A stretch of 64,000 bases of DNA from contig NZ_JAAGOX010000007.1 in NCBI RefSeq assembly GCF_010500245.1, forward strand, positions 1 to 64,000, in the 5' to 3' direction. Shown one piece after another: positions 36,207 through 45,555 of the stretch. The position numbers and the translations under genes were made by a program. Each line of letters starts with the position of its first letter. Positions within the stretch are counted from its first letter, which is position 1. Below the pieces are notes generated by a model. The model had not been told where the DNA came from. It was given only the letters and a program-made list of their open reading frames with translations, and did not search any database. This DNA is from Ruegeria sp. PrR005 (GTDB taxonomy: Bacteria > Pseudomonadota > Alphaproteobacteria > Rhodobacterales > Rhodobacteraceae).

Positions 36207-37190
36207 ATGCCCAATGTATTGGTCACCGGGGGCGCCGGTTATATCGGGTCCCATGCCTGCAAGGTTCTGGCCGGTGCGGGCTATATCCCGGTCACCTATG
36301 ACAGCCTGGTCACCGGCTGGCAGGACGCGGTGAAATTCGGGCCCTTCGAACAGGGCGACCTGATGGACCGGGCGCGGCTGGACGAGGTCTTTGCCGCTTA
36401 TCGGCCTGTCGCGGTGATGCATTTCGCGGCGCTGAGCCAGGTGGGCGAGGCGATGACCGCGCCGGGCCGCTACTGGTCCAACAACGTCACCGGATCGCTG
36501 AACCTGATCCAGGCGTCGGTGGATGCGGGGTGTCTGGACTTCGTCTTCTCCTCGACCTGCGCCACCTATGGCGAGCATGACAACGTGGTGCTGGACGAGA
36601 ACACGCCGCAACTGCCGCTGAACGCCTATGGCGCCAGCAAGCGCGCGATCGAGGACATGCTGCGCGATTTCGAGGCGGCGCACGGGTTGCGGCACGTGAT
36701 CTTCCGCTATTTCAACGTGGCAGGCGCCGACCCCGAGGGTGAGGTGGGCGAGTTTCACCGTCCCGAGACGCATCTGATCCCGCTGATCCTGGATGCGATC
36801 GACGGAAAGCGCGATGCGCTGACCATCCACGGCACCGATTACGACACGCCTGACGGCACCTGCATCCGTGACTATGTGCATGTGATGGATCTGGTCGATG
36901 CCCATGTGCTGGGGCTGAAATGGCTGGAGGGCGGCAAGCCCAGCCGGGTGTTCAACCTGGGCACCGGCACCGGGTTTTCGGTACGCGAGGTGGTGGACCA
37001 TGCCGGGGGGGTGACGAATCGGCCGGTGCCGATGCGCGAGGGGCCGCGACGGGCGGGGGACGCCACCAAGCTGGTTTCGGGCTCGGTGCGGGCGTCGCAC
37101 GAGCTTGGCTGGTCTCCGGCGCGCTCGAACATGGCCACGATGATCGCCGACGCCTGGCGCTGGCATCAGAACGGGGCCTACTCGGGCTGA
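36207..37190 (+). CDS. galE: UDP-glucose 4-epimerase
   Basis: 327 residues. GalE landmarks are VLVTGGAGYIGSHACKVL, VMHFAALSQVGEAM, the catalytic SSTCATYGE and YGASKRAIEDML, RYFNVAGADPEGEVGE and RDYVHVMDLVDAHV. It interconverts UDP-glucose and UDP-galactose for the glycan. It directly follows galU. The 250 bases after it, up to the membrane dehydratase gene, hold no recognisable gene or clear terminator. Confidence 0.95.
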   Translation: MPNVLVTGGAGYIGSHACKVLAGAGYIPVTYDSLVTGWQDAVKFGPFEQGDLMDRARLDEVFAAYRPVAVMHFAALSQVGEAMTAPGRYWSNNVTGSLNLIQASVDAGCLDFVFSSTCATYGEHDNVVLDENTPQLPLNAYGASKRAIEDMLRDFEAAHGLRHVIFRYFNVAGADPEGEVGEFHRPETHLIPLILDAIDGKRDALTIHGTDYDTPDGTCIRDYVHVMDLVDAHVLGLKWLEGGKPSRVFNLGTGTGFSVREVVDHAGGVTNRPVPMREGPRRAGDATKLVSGSVRASHELGWSPARSNMATMIADAWRWHQNGAYSG

Positions 37191-37440
37191 TCGGCGAAGC
37201 CCTCTCTGCGGCAGAGTGGCGCATCTTTCGGCGGATTCCCGCAAGTGAAGGGGGCATGGCGGTTTTCCGTCATTCAGCATTTTGAAAAACCGGGCAATTG
37301 CGATAGGAACAGGAACAGAGTTTTTGAGGCAGTTTTCCAGTTGCGCGGTCGTCGCATCCGCGTAGAGCAGGGTCGGTATTCGAAATCGGGGCAAGGCTCG
37401 GTGTTGCCTGCGCAAAGTATTTGAAAAAGGGGGCGGCCAG

Positions 37441-39315
37441 ATGTTCAGAGTGATCAGTGCGCTGAGCCGCAGCCAAAAGGCATATGTGTTCATCGCCGTT
37501 GATCTGGCGCTCATACCGCTGGCCCTGCTGTTCACCTATACGCTGCAATCCCTGCCGACGACGCCGATCGAGACGCTGATCCAGACGGCGCCGGTTCAAC
37601 CCTACCTGATGGCCGCGGCGGCGGGCCTGTCGCTCTGGCTTGGCCTGCCTCATATCCAGCTCAATGCCTATGAGGGCCATGCCGTCGGCATGACAGCGGT
37701 TCTGGCGTTGCTGCTTGCAGGGGCTTCGGCCCTGCTCACCGAGGTAAGCGGGATAGAGTTGCCGCCGGGCACTCATGTGATGTTCGGGATCAGCTATTTC
37801 CTGTTCCTCGTGGCCGCCCGGGTCGTGCTGTATCAGGTCGTTCTTGCCATATACCGCCGGGCGCAGCCGCGGCGCCGGGTGCTGATCTATGGGGCCGGAA
37901 CCACCGGAACCCAGCTGGCTCAGGCGCTGAAGGCGCATGACCGCATCGACCCGGTGGCCTTTGTCGATGACAATACCTCGCTCCAGGGCATGGTGCTGAT
38001 GGGCCTGCCGGTCTATCCGCCGGCGCGCATCGCCGAGATCGTCAAGGCTCGCGAGATCAGCCGGGTATTGCTGGCGATGCCGTCGCAGAGCCAGCCGAAA
38101 CAGGCCCAGATCATCAAGCGGTTGCAGACCATGGGGCTGGAGGTGCAGGCGTTGCCCAGCTTCGCCCAGCTGATCGGGGAAGAGGCGCTGGTGGACAAGC
38201 TGACCCCGGTGGCGCCTCAGAATTTCCTGGGCCGTGCGGCCCGCAAGGTCGCTCTGGAGGCGGATTGCGACAGTTACGCGGGACGGGTGGTTCTTGTCTC
38301 GGGGGCGGGTGGGTCGATCGGATCGGAACTCTGCCGTCAGATCCTGAACTGCCGTCCGGCCAAGCTGGTGCTTTACGAGCTGAGCGAGCTGGCGCTCTAT
38401 CTGGTGCATCAGGAACTGGAACAGTTGGCCGAGGATACCGGGATCGAGATCGTTCCGGTGCTGGGCTCGGTCACCGACCCGCGCCAGGTGCGCAAGGTGC
38501 TGACCGATCATGGCGTGCAGGTCGTATTGCATGCGGCCGCCTACAAGCATGTTCCCCTGGTCGAAGCCAATCCGCTGGCCGGGCTGGCCAACAATGTTTT
38601 CGGAACCCAGACGCTGGCGCGCGAGGCGGCGGTGCTGGGGGTGGAGCGGTTCATCCTGATCTCTTCGGACAAGGCGGTACGCCCGACCAATGTGATGGGG
38701 GCCAGCAAGCGGCTGGCCGAACTGGTGGTGCAGGATCTGGCCACCCGTTATGCCGCTACCATCTTTGCCATGGTCCGGTTCGGCAATGTGCTGGGCTCCA
38801 GCGGATCCGTGGTGCCCCTGTTCCAGGATCAGATCAGCCGGGGTGGTCCGGTCACGGTGACCGATCCGCGGGTCAAACGCTATTTCATGACCATCAGCGA
38901 GGCGGTGCAACTGGTGCTCAAGGCCGGATCCGAGGCGCGCGGGGGCGAGGTTTTCGTGCTCGACATGGGAGAGCCGGTTCCGATCATGCAACTGGCCCGC
39001 CAGGTGATCCAGCGCGCCGGCTATGCGGTGCGTGATGCCGACAATCCCGATGGCGATATCGAGATCGAAATCATCGGTCTGCGGCCGGGCGAGAAGCTGG
39101 AGGAAGAACTGACCCTGAGCCGGGATCTGATCGGAACCCGCCATCAGAAGATTTTCTGTGCCCAGGAAGCCAAGCTTTCGGAAATCGAGGTCGCCGCCCT
39201 GCTGCGCGGTCTGCGCGAGGCGCTGGCGGCCAGCGACGAGTCTGCTGCCCGGCAGGTCATCCTGCGCTGGGTCGAGGGGTACAGTGTCTGGGACGACAAT
39301 CGCAAGACATCGTGA
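37441..39315 (+). CDS. Membrane-bound nucleotide-sugar 4,6-dehydratase (WbpM/CapD type)
   Basis: 624 residues, long form. About four hydrophobic segments occupy residues ~15-135. A first Rossmann region follows (RVLIYGAGTTGTQLAQAL), then the second, catalytic one (VVLVSGAGGSIGSELCRQI, HAAAYKHVPLVEANP, SSDKAVRPTNVMGASKR). The NVMGASK form, with Met where short-chain dehydrogenases have Tyr, is characteristic of long WbpM/PglF-type enzymes. LRPGEKLEEEL near the C-terminus is also typical. It dehydrates UDP-HexNAc to UDP-4-keto-6-deoxy-HexNAc and probably feeds the reductase at 33673. Confidence 0.92.
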   Translation: MFRVISALSRSQKAYVFIAVDLALIPLALLFTYTLQSLPTTPIETLIQTAPVQPYLMAAAAGLSLWLGLPHIQLNAYEGHAVGMTAVLALLLAGASALLTEVSGIELPPGTHVMFGISYFLFLVAARVVLYQVVLAIYRRAQPRRRVLIYGAGTTGTQLAQALKAHDRIDPVAFVDDNTSLQGMVLMGLPVYPPARIAEIVKAREISRVLLAMPSQSQPKQAQIIKRLQTMGLEVQALPSFAQLIGEEALVDKLTPVAPQNFLGRAARKVALEADCDSYAGRVVLVSGAGGSIGSELCRQILNCRPAKLVLYELSELALYLVHQELEQLAEDTGIEIVPVLGSVTDPRQVRKVLTDHGVQVVLHAAAYKHVPLVEANPLAGLANNVFGTQTLAREAAVLGVERFILISSDKAVRPTNVMGASKRLAELVVQDLATRYAATIFAMVRFGNVLGSSGSVVPLFQDQISRGGPVTVTDPRVKRYFMTISEAVQLVLKAGSEARGGEVFVLDMGEPVPIMQLARQVIQRAGYAVRDADNPDGDIEIEIIGLRPGEKLEEELTLSRDLIGTRHQKIFCAQEAKLSEIEVAALLRGLREALAASDESAARQVILRWVEGYSVWDDNRKTS

Positions 39316-39421
39316 CCCTGTTTTTTTCACGACCGGTCTGCGGGGCCGGTCAACGTAATTGATCCCGGCCCCGGCTTCATGATCTAAGGGCGACAGAGGA
39401 CGACAGGCAGGGGCGCTTGGG

Positions 39422-41602
39422 TTGAAGAGCAACGCAACATGCAGGCAGGGTCGGGCGCGGGCATGGGTCGCAGCGCTCTGCATGGTGGTATTCACGGCAG
39501 GTGCCTCGGCGCAGGAGGCGGTGGACACGCCCCGTTTCCGGATCGTGCCACAACCCAGCCTGAACTTTTATGGGGTGCCGGGGCTGATCGACATGCCCTC
39601 GGGCGAGATGCTGCCCGAAGGGCAGTTCACCACCACGATCAGCTATTTCGGCGGCCAGGGGCGTTATACGTTGACCTTCCAGCCAACGCCCTGGATGTCG
39701 GCGAGCTTCCGCTACAACTCGATCCGGAACTGGAACCTTGCCGGGTTCCCCACCTATTACGACCGCGGTTTCGACGTGCGGTTCCGGCTGGCGCAGGAAG
39801 GCCGCTATCGTCCGCAGATCACCCTGGGGCTCCAGGATTTCGCCGGCACCGGCATCTATGCGGGTGAATATCTGGTGGCCACCAAGACATTTGAGACGCC
39901 GCCGCTGGGCACCTCGCGCCTGCCCGGGCGGCTGAAACTGAGCGCAGGTCTCGGCTGGGGGCGGTTCGGCTCTTTCGGCTCCTTCGGCGGGTTCGGCACC
40001 CGGCCGCCCTATGATCCGAGCAATACCGGTGGACAGCTCTCCTATGACCAGTGGTTCCGCGGCCCGATGGCGCTGTTCGGCGGTCTTGAATGGCAGATGA
40101 ACGAGAAATGGGCGCTGAAGCTAGAGTATTCCTCGGACGATTACGTGACCGAGACCCAGACCACTTCGGTGTTCCAGAAGAAATCGCCGGTGAACTTCGG
40201 GGTCGAATGGCAGGCCAGCCCCCGGACCCGGCTGGGGGCCTATTACCTTTATGGGTCCGAATTCGGTCTCAGCGCCCAGATCCAGCTGAACCCGAAACAA
40301 CCGCCGATGCCGATGACCGTGCCGGCGCCGCAGCCGGTGGCGGTACGGCCCGATCGGGCCACCAACCCCGAGGCCTGGAGCACCTCCTGGGCCGATGCGA
40401 AACCGGCGCCGCTCTTGCGCTCGCTGCTGGGACCGATCCTGAAGGACGATGGGCTGATCCTGGAAAGCCTGGACGTCAGCGCCGACCGGGTTGAGCTTCG
40501 GTTCCGCAACACGCGCTACATGTCGAACGCGATTGCCATCGGCCGGGCGGCGCGGGCGCTGGCGCGGGTCATGCCGCCCTCGGTCGAGACCTTTGATCTG
40601 GTGCTGGTGTCGCGCGGGCTGAGCCTGTCGCGGGTCACCATCCGGCGCTCGGATCTGGAAGCGCTGGAATTCGATCCCGAGGCACCGGATGCGATCCTGG
40701 CCGTGGCGGGTATCGGGGCGGCGGGGCCGCCATCTGAGACGGCGGTGTTCGGGCGCGAGCTTTATCCCGATTTCAGCTGGTCGGTCGCGCCCTATTTCGC
40801 GCCGGCCTATTTCGACCCGCAACAACCGATCCGCATCGACGTTGGCGTCGATTTCGGCGCTACCTATCAGCCGGCGCCGGGCTGGGTGATCTCTGGCAAG
40901 CTGCGCCAGCGGCTGGCGGGCAACCTCAAGGATGGGCGGGTCTCGCCCTCGGCCCTGCCGCCGGTGCGCACCGACCAGGCGCTTTATGCGCAATACGGCA
41001 CCACGCTGAACAACCTTTATGTGGCGCGCTACTGGCAGCCGGGCGAGGATCTCTATGCGCGCGTGACGGCGGGTTATTTCGAATACGCTTACGGCGGGCT
41101 TTCGACCGAGCTTTTGTGGAAACCGGTCAACAGCCTGTTGGCGCTGGGGGTCGAACTGAATTACGCGCTCAAGCGGGATTACAACCAGAGGCTGGGTTTC
41201 CAGGATTACAAGGTCTTCACCGGCCATGCCTCGGCCTATATGGATTTCAACAACGGGCTGCATGGGCAGATCGATGTCGGCCGTTACCTGGCCGGGGATG
41301 TGGGCGCGACATTCGCGCTGGACCGGGTCTTTGCCAATGGCTGGTCGGTGGGCGCTTTCTTTACCCTCACCAATGTCTCGGCGGCCGAATTCGGCGAAGG
41401 GTCCTTCGACAAGGGGATCCGCTTCTCGATGCCGCTGGGCTGGTTCCTGGGCAAGCCGAGTCGCAAGAGCATGGGCACGGTGATTCGCCCGATCCAACGT
41501 GATGGCGGCGCGCGGTTGTCGGTGCCGGGGCGGCTTTATGGCGAGGTACGCAAGGCCCATCACAAGGCGCTGACCGATCAATGGGCGGGGTTCTGGGAAT
41601 GA
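39422..41602 (+). CDS. YjbH-like exopolysaccharide outer-membrane protein
   Basis: 726 residues from TTG 39422. A Sec signal peptide (WVAALCMVVFTAGASAQEA) precedes a protein beginning with the YjbH/GfcD hallmark NFYGVPGLIDMPSGEMLPEG. It continues with many amphipathic, aromatic-ended strands (YTLTFQPTPWMSASFRYNS) suggesting beta-barrel modules. A central soluble part (LILESLDVSADRVELRFRN) separates two barrel-like halves. In enterobacteria YjbH works with YjbE, YjbF and YjbG in exopolysaccharide secretion. Here YjbF- and YjbE-like genes follow. Translation is coupled to the next gene by an ATGA overlap. Confidence 0.88.
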   Translation: MKSNATCRQGRARAWVAALCMVVFTAGASAQEAVDTPRFRIVPQPSLNFYGVPGLIDMPSGEMLPEGQFTTTISYFGGQGRYTLTFQPTPWMSASFRYNSIRNWNLAGFPTYYDRGFDVRFRLAQEGRYRPQITLGLQDFAGTGIYAGEYLVATKTFETPPLGTSRLPGRLKLSAGLGWGRFGSFGSFGGFGTRPPYDPSNTGGQLSYDQWFRGPMALFGGLEWQMNEKWALKLEYSSDDYVTETQTTSVFQKKSPVNFGVEWQASPRTRLGAYYLYGSEFGLSAQIQLNPKQPPMPMTVPAPQPVAVRPDRATNPEAWSTSWADAKPAPLLRSLLGPILKDDGLILESLDVSADRVELRFRNTRYMSNAIAIGRAARALARVMPPSVETFDLVLVSRGLSLSRVTIRRSDLEALEFDPEAPDAILAVAGIGAAGPPSETAVFGRELYPDFSWSVAPYFAPAYFDPQQPIRIDVGVDFGATYQPAPGWVISGKLRQRLAGNLKDGRVSPSALPPVRTDQALYAQYGTTLNNLYVARYWQPGEDLYARVTAGYFEYAYGGLSTELLWKPVNSLLALGVELNYALKRDYNQRLGFQDYKVFTGHASAYMDFNNGLHGQIDVGRYLAGDVGATFALDRVFANGWSVGAFFTLTNVSAAEFGEGSFDKGIRFSMPLGWFLGKPSRKSMGTVIRPIQRDGGARLSVPGRLYGEVRKAHHKALTDQWAGFWE

Positions 41603-42273
41603 GGGTACTTGCGTCTCTTGCTCTGGCCGTCCTGCTTGCGGCCTGTTCCAGCGGGACCGAGGAAGCCCCGTTGCAGGTGCAGGTGTTTTCCAATACGCGC
41701 GATCTGATCCGGCAGCGGATTTCCCCTGCGGAGACAGGTCTGCCGCCGGTGACCCGGGCGCAGCTTGACGCATTGGATGGCCCGGCTCTGGAAGTGACGC
41801 TCGAGACACGCGGCGCGGCCGCCTATCTCTATGTCAATGCGGAGCGGGACGAAGGCGCTGCGGGGCAGGTTACCGTCTGGCGAACCGGGGACAATTCCAC
41901 CTTGGCGCTGCGCAACGGGGTGCTGGTGGCGACCCGCGGTCTGGGGGGCGACATCCTCTCGAGCGAAATACGTGTCAGCGGAGGCCAGCCCGGTCCCTCG
42001 GGAGGGGGCGCGCATGTGATGTTGATTCGCGGCGGCGACGAAGAGGCGCGGCGCCTGGTGTTGGTCTGTGACCTGGAAGACTTGGGGGCGGAGACCGTCG
42101 AGATCGTCGAACGACGCTATCCGACCCGCCACTTGCGGCAGAGTTGCAGCGGCTCAGGTGGTGAAGTGGTCAATGATTACTGGGTTGAAGAGCGTGCCGG
42201 TGTCGTCCGGCAGTCCCGCCAATGGGCGGGTCCCCATTTGGGATATCTTCGGCTGCGACAGCTTGCGCCTTAG
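41599..42273 (+). CDS. YjbF-like lipoprotein
   Basis: 224 residues from ATG 41599, overlapping the yjbH-like stop. The signal MRVLASLALAVLLAACSSG ends in a good lipobox (LAAC, Cys16), so the protein is lipid-anchored. The mature part fits the YjbF/GfcB family: TLALRNGVLVATRGLGGDIL, then RRYPTRHLRQSCSG and NDYWVEERAGVVRQSRQW. It would sit in the outer membrane with the YjbH-like protein. A short GC stem (CGCC TTA GGCG) followed by seven T overlaps its stop (42266-42283) and may end some transcripts. Confidence 0.85.
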   Translation: MRVLASLALAVLLAACSSGTEEAPLQVQVFSNTRDLIRQRISPAETGLPPVTRAQLDALDGPALEVTLETRGAAAYLYVNAERDEGAAGQVTVWRTGDNSTLALRNGVLVATRGLGGDILSSEIRVSGGQPGPSGGGAHVMLIRGGDEEARRLVLVCDLEDLGAETVEIVERRYPTRHLRQSCSGSGGEVVNDYWVEERAGVVRQSRQWAGPHLGYLRLRQLAP

Positions 42274-42394
42274 GCGTTTTTTTCCTGAAGCGCGAAAAAG
42301 TGCCGCTTTTCAGTGGACAGGCGCGCAGGACGCGTTGAAATGATGTATGTTCTGGTCTACAACGTGGGCAAGTTCAGCCAAAAGGGGTTTGATT

Positions 42395-42727
42395 ATGAAA
42401 AAGATGATTGTCGCTCTCGCAGCCTGCGCAATGACGCTTCCCGCCATGGTTTCTGCCGATGCACTCTCGGATGCGCGCGACGCGAACATCTGCGACGTCA
42501 CTCGTGCAGAGTATCTTGAGGACGGCCGCCTGAAAGTGTGGTGTGTACCCGGTACCGTGAACCCGGCCTATGCCGGCGCCGTGCAGGGTGGAGCCACTGG
42601 CGGTCTGACCGGTGGCACCCTGAGCCCGGCCGCTGCTGCCGGTATCGCTGCAGGCGTCCTGATCATCGCGCTGGCCGCCAGCGACGACGAAACCACCACC
42701 ACCACCACCACCTCGAGCGGGTCCTGA
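42395..42727 (+). CDS. Small secreted YjbE-like protein
   Basis: 110 residues from ATG 42395 behind AAAGGGG. The N-terminal signal peptide MKKMIVALAACAMTLPAMVS is cleaved before ADALSDA. The rest has a short Cys-containing segment (NICDVTRAEYLEDG, VWCVPGTVN), a Gly/Ala-rich hydrophobic stretch (SPAAAAGIAAGVLIIALAAS) and a Thr-rich tail (DDETTTTTTTSSGS). YjbE of enterobacteria is likewise a small secreted Gly/Ala/Thr-rich protein of the same operon. The assignment rests on that and on position, since the sequence is too simple for firm homology. Confidence 0.65.
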   Translation: MKKMIVALAACAMTLPAMVSADALSDARDANICDVTRAEYLEDGRLKVWCVPGTVNPAYAGAVQGGATGGLTGGTLSPAAAAGIAAGVLIIALAASDDETTTTTTTSSGS

Positions 42728-42758
42728 TCCCTCAACCTGGTGTTGCTGTGAGAATTCG

Positions 42759-42787
42759 AAAACAGGCCGCACATGCGGCCTGTTTTT
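42759..42787. terminator. Bidirectional intrinsic terminator
   Basis: AAAACAGGCCGC and GCGGCCTGTTTT form a 12-bp perfect stem around ACAT, with a T-run on the plus strand and the A-run giving one on the minus strand. It lies between the converging yjbE-like gene (ends 42727) and manC (ends 42825), as a shared terminator should. Confidence 0.92.
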
Positions 42788-42824
42788 CTATGTGCCGGAC
42801 CGCCAGGACAAACGGTTCTGTGTC

Positions 42825-44237
42825 TCAGGGGCGAGCGTAGATATCTTCGTACCGGATGATGTCATCCTCACCCAGATAGCTGCCGGTCTGGACCTCGATC
42901 AGGACCATCGGAACCTTGCCCGGGTTTTCCAGCCGGTGCACCGCGCCAAGCGGAATGTAGACGGACTGGTTTTCGCTGATCAGCTGGATTTCATCGTCAA
43001 CGGTGACCTTGGCGGTGCCTTCGACCACGATCCAGTGTTCCGACCGGTGATGGTGCGATTGCAGGCTCAGGGCGGCGCCGGGATGCACGTGGATACGCTT
43101 GACCTGGAAACGATCACCCACGGCCAGGCTTTCGAACCAGCCCCAGGGGCGGTGATCCTTGGGGAAGGTGATGGCCTGTTTGGCCTTTTTCGCCTTGAGC
43201 GCGGTGACCGCGGTTTTCACATCCTGAGCACGGCTGGCATCGGCCACCAGGACGGCATCGGGCATTGCGATGGCGATGATGTTGCCAAGCCCCAGGCCGA
43301 CAAGTTCGAGGCCGCGGTCCTCGGACCGCAATAACGTGTCGTGGCAGTCGATCGCGGTCACCGGCCCCGATGTCGCGACACCCTGGTCATCCTGCGCGGA
43401 CTCGCGCCAGATGGCGTCCCACCCACCCAGATCGGACCATCCGGCGGCAAAGGGTACCACGGCGAGATTGTCTGCTTTTTCCATCACCGCGTAGTCGATG
43501 GAGATATTCTCTGCCCCGGTCCAGGCCTGCGGGTCGAGCCGGAAGAACCCTAAATCTGGGCACCCGCCGTCAATCGCTGCCTGCACCGGGGGCAGCAAAT
43601 CCGGGGCATGGGTGCGAAACGCATCGACAATGGTCCTGGCGGCAAACATGAATATCCCGGCGTTCCAAAGATAGTTGCCCGCAGCCAGCATGGCCTCGGC
43701 GCGGGCGGCATCCGGTTTCTCGATGAAGCGGGTCAGTTCGACCACCTCATCGTCAGGGCGCGCCGCCAGTTCCAGGTAGCCATATCCTGTTTCGGCATGT
43801 GTCGGGGCAATGCCAAAGGTCACCAACTGACCGGCGCGCGCCGCGGCGGTGCCGCGGGCGACCGCCGCCTGAAAGGCGGCGGTGTCGGGAATGACATGGT
43901 CGGATGGAGAGACCAGCATCAGTCCCTCGGGATCGGTCTTTTGCAGCCAGAGCGCAGCGGCCAGGATGGCGGGGGCGGTGTTGCGGCCTTCGGGCTCGAT
44001 CAGAATGGTCGCCGGGTCCTGGCCGATCTCCATCAACTGTTCGGTCACGATGAACCGGAAATCGGAGTTGGTCAGCACGACAGGCGCTGCGAAATCCGCG
44101 CTGCTCATGCGCCGGACAGAGGCCTGGAACAGGGTGTTATCCCCGATCAGCTGCACGAATTGCTTGGGATAGCTTTTGCGCGAGAGCGGCCAGAGCCGCG
44201 TGCCCGAGCCGCCGCAGAGGATTATCGGGGTGATCAT
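42825..44237 (-). CDS. manC: Mannose-1-phosphate guanylyltransferase / mannose-6-phosphate isomerase
   Basis: 470 residues from ATG 44237; the upstream extension to 44321 is not family-like. The N-terminal guanylyltransferase domain starts IILCGGSGTRLWPLSRKSYP and has VSPSDHVIPD and RFIEKPDAARAEAML. The C-terminal cupin isomerase domain has KDHRPWGWFESL, HPGAALSLQSHHHRSEHWI and YIPLGAVHRLENPG. It makes GDP-mannose, the substrate of gmd (19041), so GDP-L-fucose synthesis is complete within the window apart from a phosphomannomutase. It diverges from the tail-fibre-like gene over 201 bases with no distinct motif. Confidence 0.95.
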   Translation of the reverse strand: MITPIILCGGSGTRLWPLSRKSYPKQFVQLIGDNTLFQASVRRMSSADFAAPVVLTNSDFRFIVTEQLMEIGQDPATILIEPEGRNTAPAILAAALWLQKTDPEGLMLVSPSDHVIPDTAAFQAAVARGTAAARAGQLVTFGIAPTHAETGYGYLELAARPDDEVVELTRFIEKPDAARAEAMLAAGNYLWNAGIFMFAARTIVDAFRTHAPDLLPPVQAAIDGGCPDLGFFRLDPQAWTGAENISIDYAVMEKADNLAVVPFAAGWSDLGGWDAIWRESAQDDQGVATSGPVTAIDCHDTLLRSEDRGLELVGLGLGNIIAIAMPDAVLVADASRAQDVKTAVTALKAKKAKQAITFPKDHRPWGWFESLAVGDRFQVKRIHVHPGAALSLQSHHHRSEHWIVVEGTAKVTVDDEIQLISENQSVYIPLGAVHRLENPGKVPMVLIEVQTGSYLGEDDIIRYEDIYARP

Positions 44238-44438
44238 GATATGCCCGCCCTGTTGCCTGTCCGGCTGTGCCGGTTTCCTTCTTGCTAACGGTGCTAGAGC
44301 GGCATGGCAACAGTGCGGCACCGGGATGGCGTATCCTCAAGTGGACCGATGATTAACGCTGCGCGCGCAGGCTTCAGGCGTTGGCGATCTTTGCTGGTCA
44401 CAAACGGGGCAGATCGACAGCAACCTCCCGGAGCGGAC

Positions 44439-45545
44439 ATGACAGAGACGTCGCCGAAGCTTGGGCTGCCTTATATCCAGCCCGCCCAGGCCCAGAAACA
44501 TGTGACCCATAACGAAGCGATCCGGGAGCTCGATACCCTCGTGCAACTGCGGATAACGGGGTTCGGAACCGAGACGGCGCCGGGAACGCCCGCGTTGGGC
44601 GAAACCCATGCGCTGGGACCGGTGCCGGGTGGGGTCTGGGCTGGGCAAGGTGGCAATCTGGCCACCTGGGACGGGGAAACCTGGCAGTTCCTGACGCCGC
44701 AGGAGGGATGGCTGGCCTGGGATATCGCCGCTTCCCGTCTGCGCAGCCATGCGGGGGCAAACTGGGTCTATCCCGATCTGACCGGCGATCAGCTCGCCCG
44801 TCTCGGCATCGCTACCGCCGCCGATGACACCAACCGGCTGGCGGTGGCGGCGGATGCCGTGTTGCTGAGCCATGCCGGCACCGACCACCGGCTCAAGGTC
44901 AACAAGGCGGCAGCAGGGGATACGGCCAGCCTTCTGTTCCAGAGCGACTGGACAGGGCACGCGGAGATGGGGCTTGCCGGCGACACGGCGTTTTCCCTGA
45001 AGGTCAGCGCCGATGGCGGCGGCTGGACCCAGGTGATGCGGGCTGATCCGGCCGCGTTACAAGTTGATGTACCCCTGACGGGCTCTGCAGTTCAATCCAG
45101 TGCCACCGATACGACCACAGGTCGCCTGATGCGGGCGGATTACGGATATGGGCCGGGCAACATACTGGGTGCCGTTTCGCAGTCAGGTGGGGTCGTTACT
45201 GGCGCAATCATTGAGCAGGGTAACAACGCCAATGGCAGGTATATTCGTTATGCGGATGGAACGCAGATATGCAGGCACGTGATGCAGGCCACATACACAA
45301 ACGCTGCGCGTTTGGCCGCCTCGTGGACCTTTCCAAGTGTATTTTCAGCGGCACCCCATCTGATCCCCGTGATGCGTGAGCGCAATACGTCAAATACACT
45401 TGATGGAGTGGCGCTGAGTGGGAGCTATTCGGTCTGCAGCAATTCAATCGTAACAACCGCTTGCGCGTGTGTCGTCTATGGCAGCGGATTTTCCAGCGGA
45501 AACTACATCTGGCTGACGCTGTTTGCCATTGGCCGCTGGTTCTGA
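44439..45545 (+). CDS. Phage tail-fibre-like protein with DUF2793 domain
   Basis: 368 residues from ATG 44439, with a GGAGCGG site. The N-terminal ~110 residues match the DUF2793 type found in alphaproteobacterial phage-like tail genes: LGLPYIQPAQAQKHVTHNEA, then WAGQGGNLATWDGETWQFL and EGWLAWDIAA. The C-terminal ~130 residues look like a tail-fibre tip (IIEQGNNANGRYIRYADGTQ, ATYTNAARLAASWTFPSVF, WLTLFAIGRWF). It starts a three-gene unit with two small proteins resembling tail-fibre assembly factors. No other phage genes are nearby, so it is an isolated cassette inside the glycan locus. Confidence 0.78.
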   Translation: MTETSPKLGLPYIQPAQAQKHVTHNEAIRELDTLVQLRITGFGTETAPGTPALGETHALGPVPGGVWAGQGGNLATWDGETWQFLTPQEGWLAWDIAASRLRSHAGANWVYPDLTGDQLARLGIATAADDTNRLAVAADAVLLSHAGTDHRLKVNKAAAGDTASLLFQSDWTGHAEMGLAGDTAFSLKVSADGGGWTQVMRADPAALQVDVPLTGSAVQSSATDTTTGRLMRADYGYGPGNILGAVSQSGGVVTGAIIEQGNNANGRYIRYADGTQICRHVMQATYTNAARLAASWTFPSVFSAAPHLIPVMRERNTSNTLDGVALSGSYSVCSNSIVTTACACVVYGSGFSSGNYIWLTLFAIGRWF

Positions 45546-45555
45546 GGGGATACAG

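Noticed and set aside
35394-37535. Minus-strand frame of 713 codons across galU and galE
   Set aside because: Both plus-strand genes are unmistakable; the antisense product is His/Arg/Gly-rich without family features.
39310-39332. Possible terminator after the membrane dehydratase gene
   Set aside because: Only a 6-bp stem (TCGTGA/TCACGA), with the T-run inside the loop rather than after the stem.
37270-39528. Minus-strand frame of 752 codons opposite the membrane dehydratase gene
   Set aside because: It is a shadow of a fully conserved WbpM-type gene.
42266-42283. Intrinsic terminator at the end of the YjbF-like gene as a separate feature
   Set aside because: Seven T follow, but the stem is only four GC pairs and overlaps the stop codon; mentioned in the gene entry instead.
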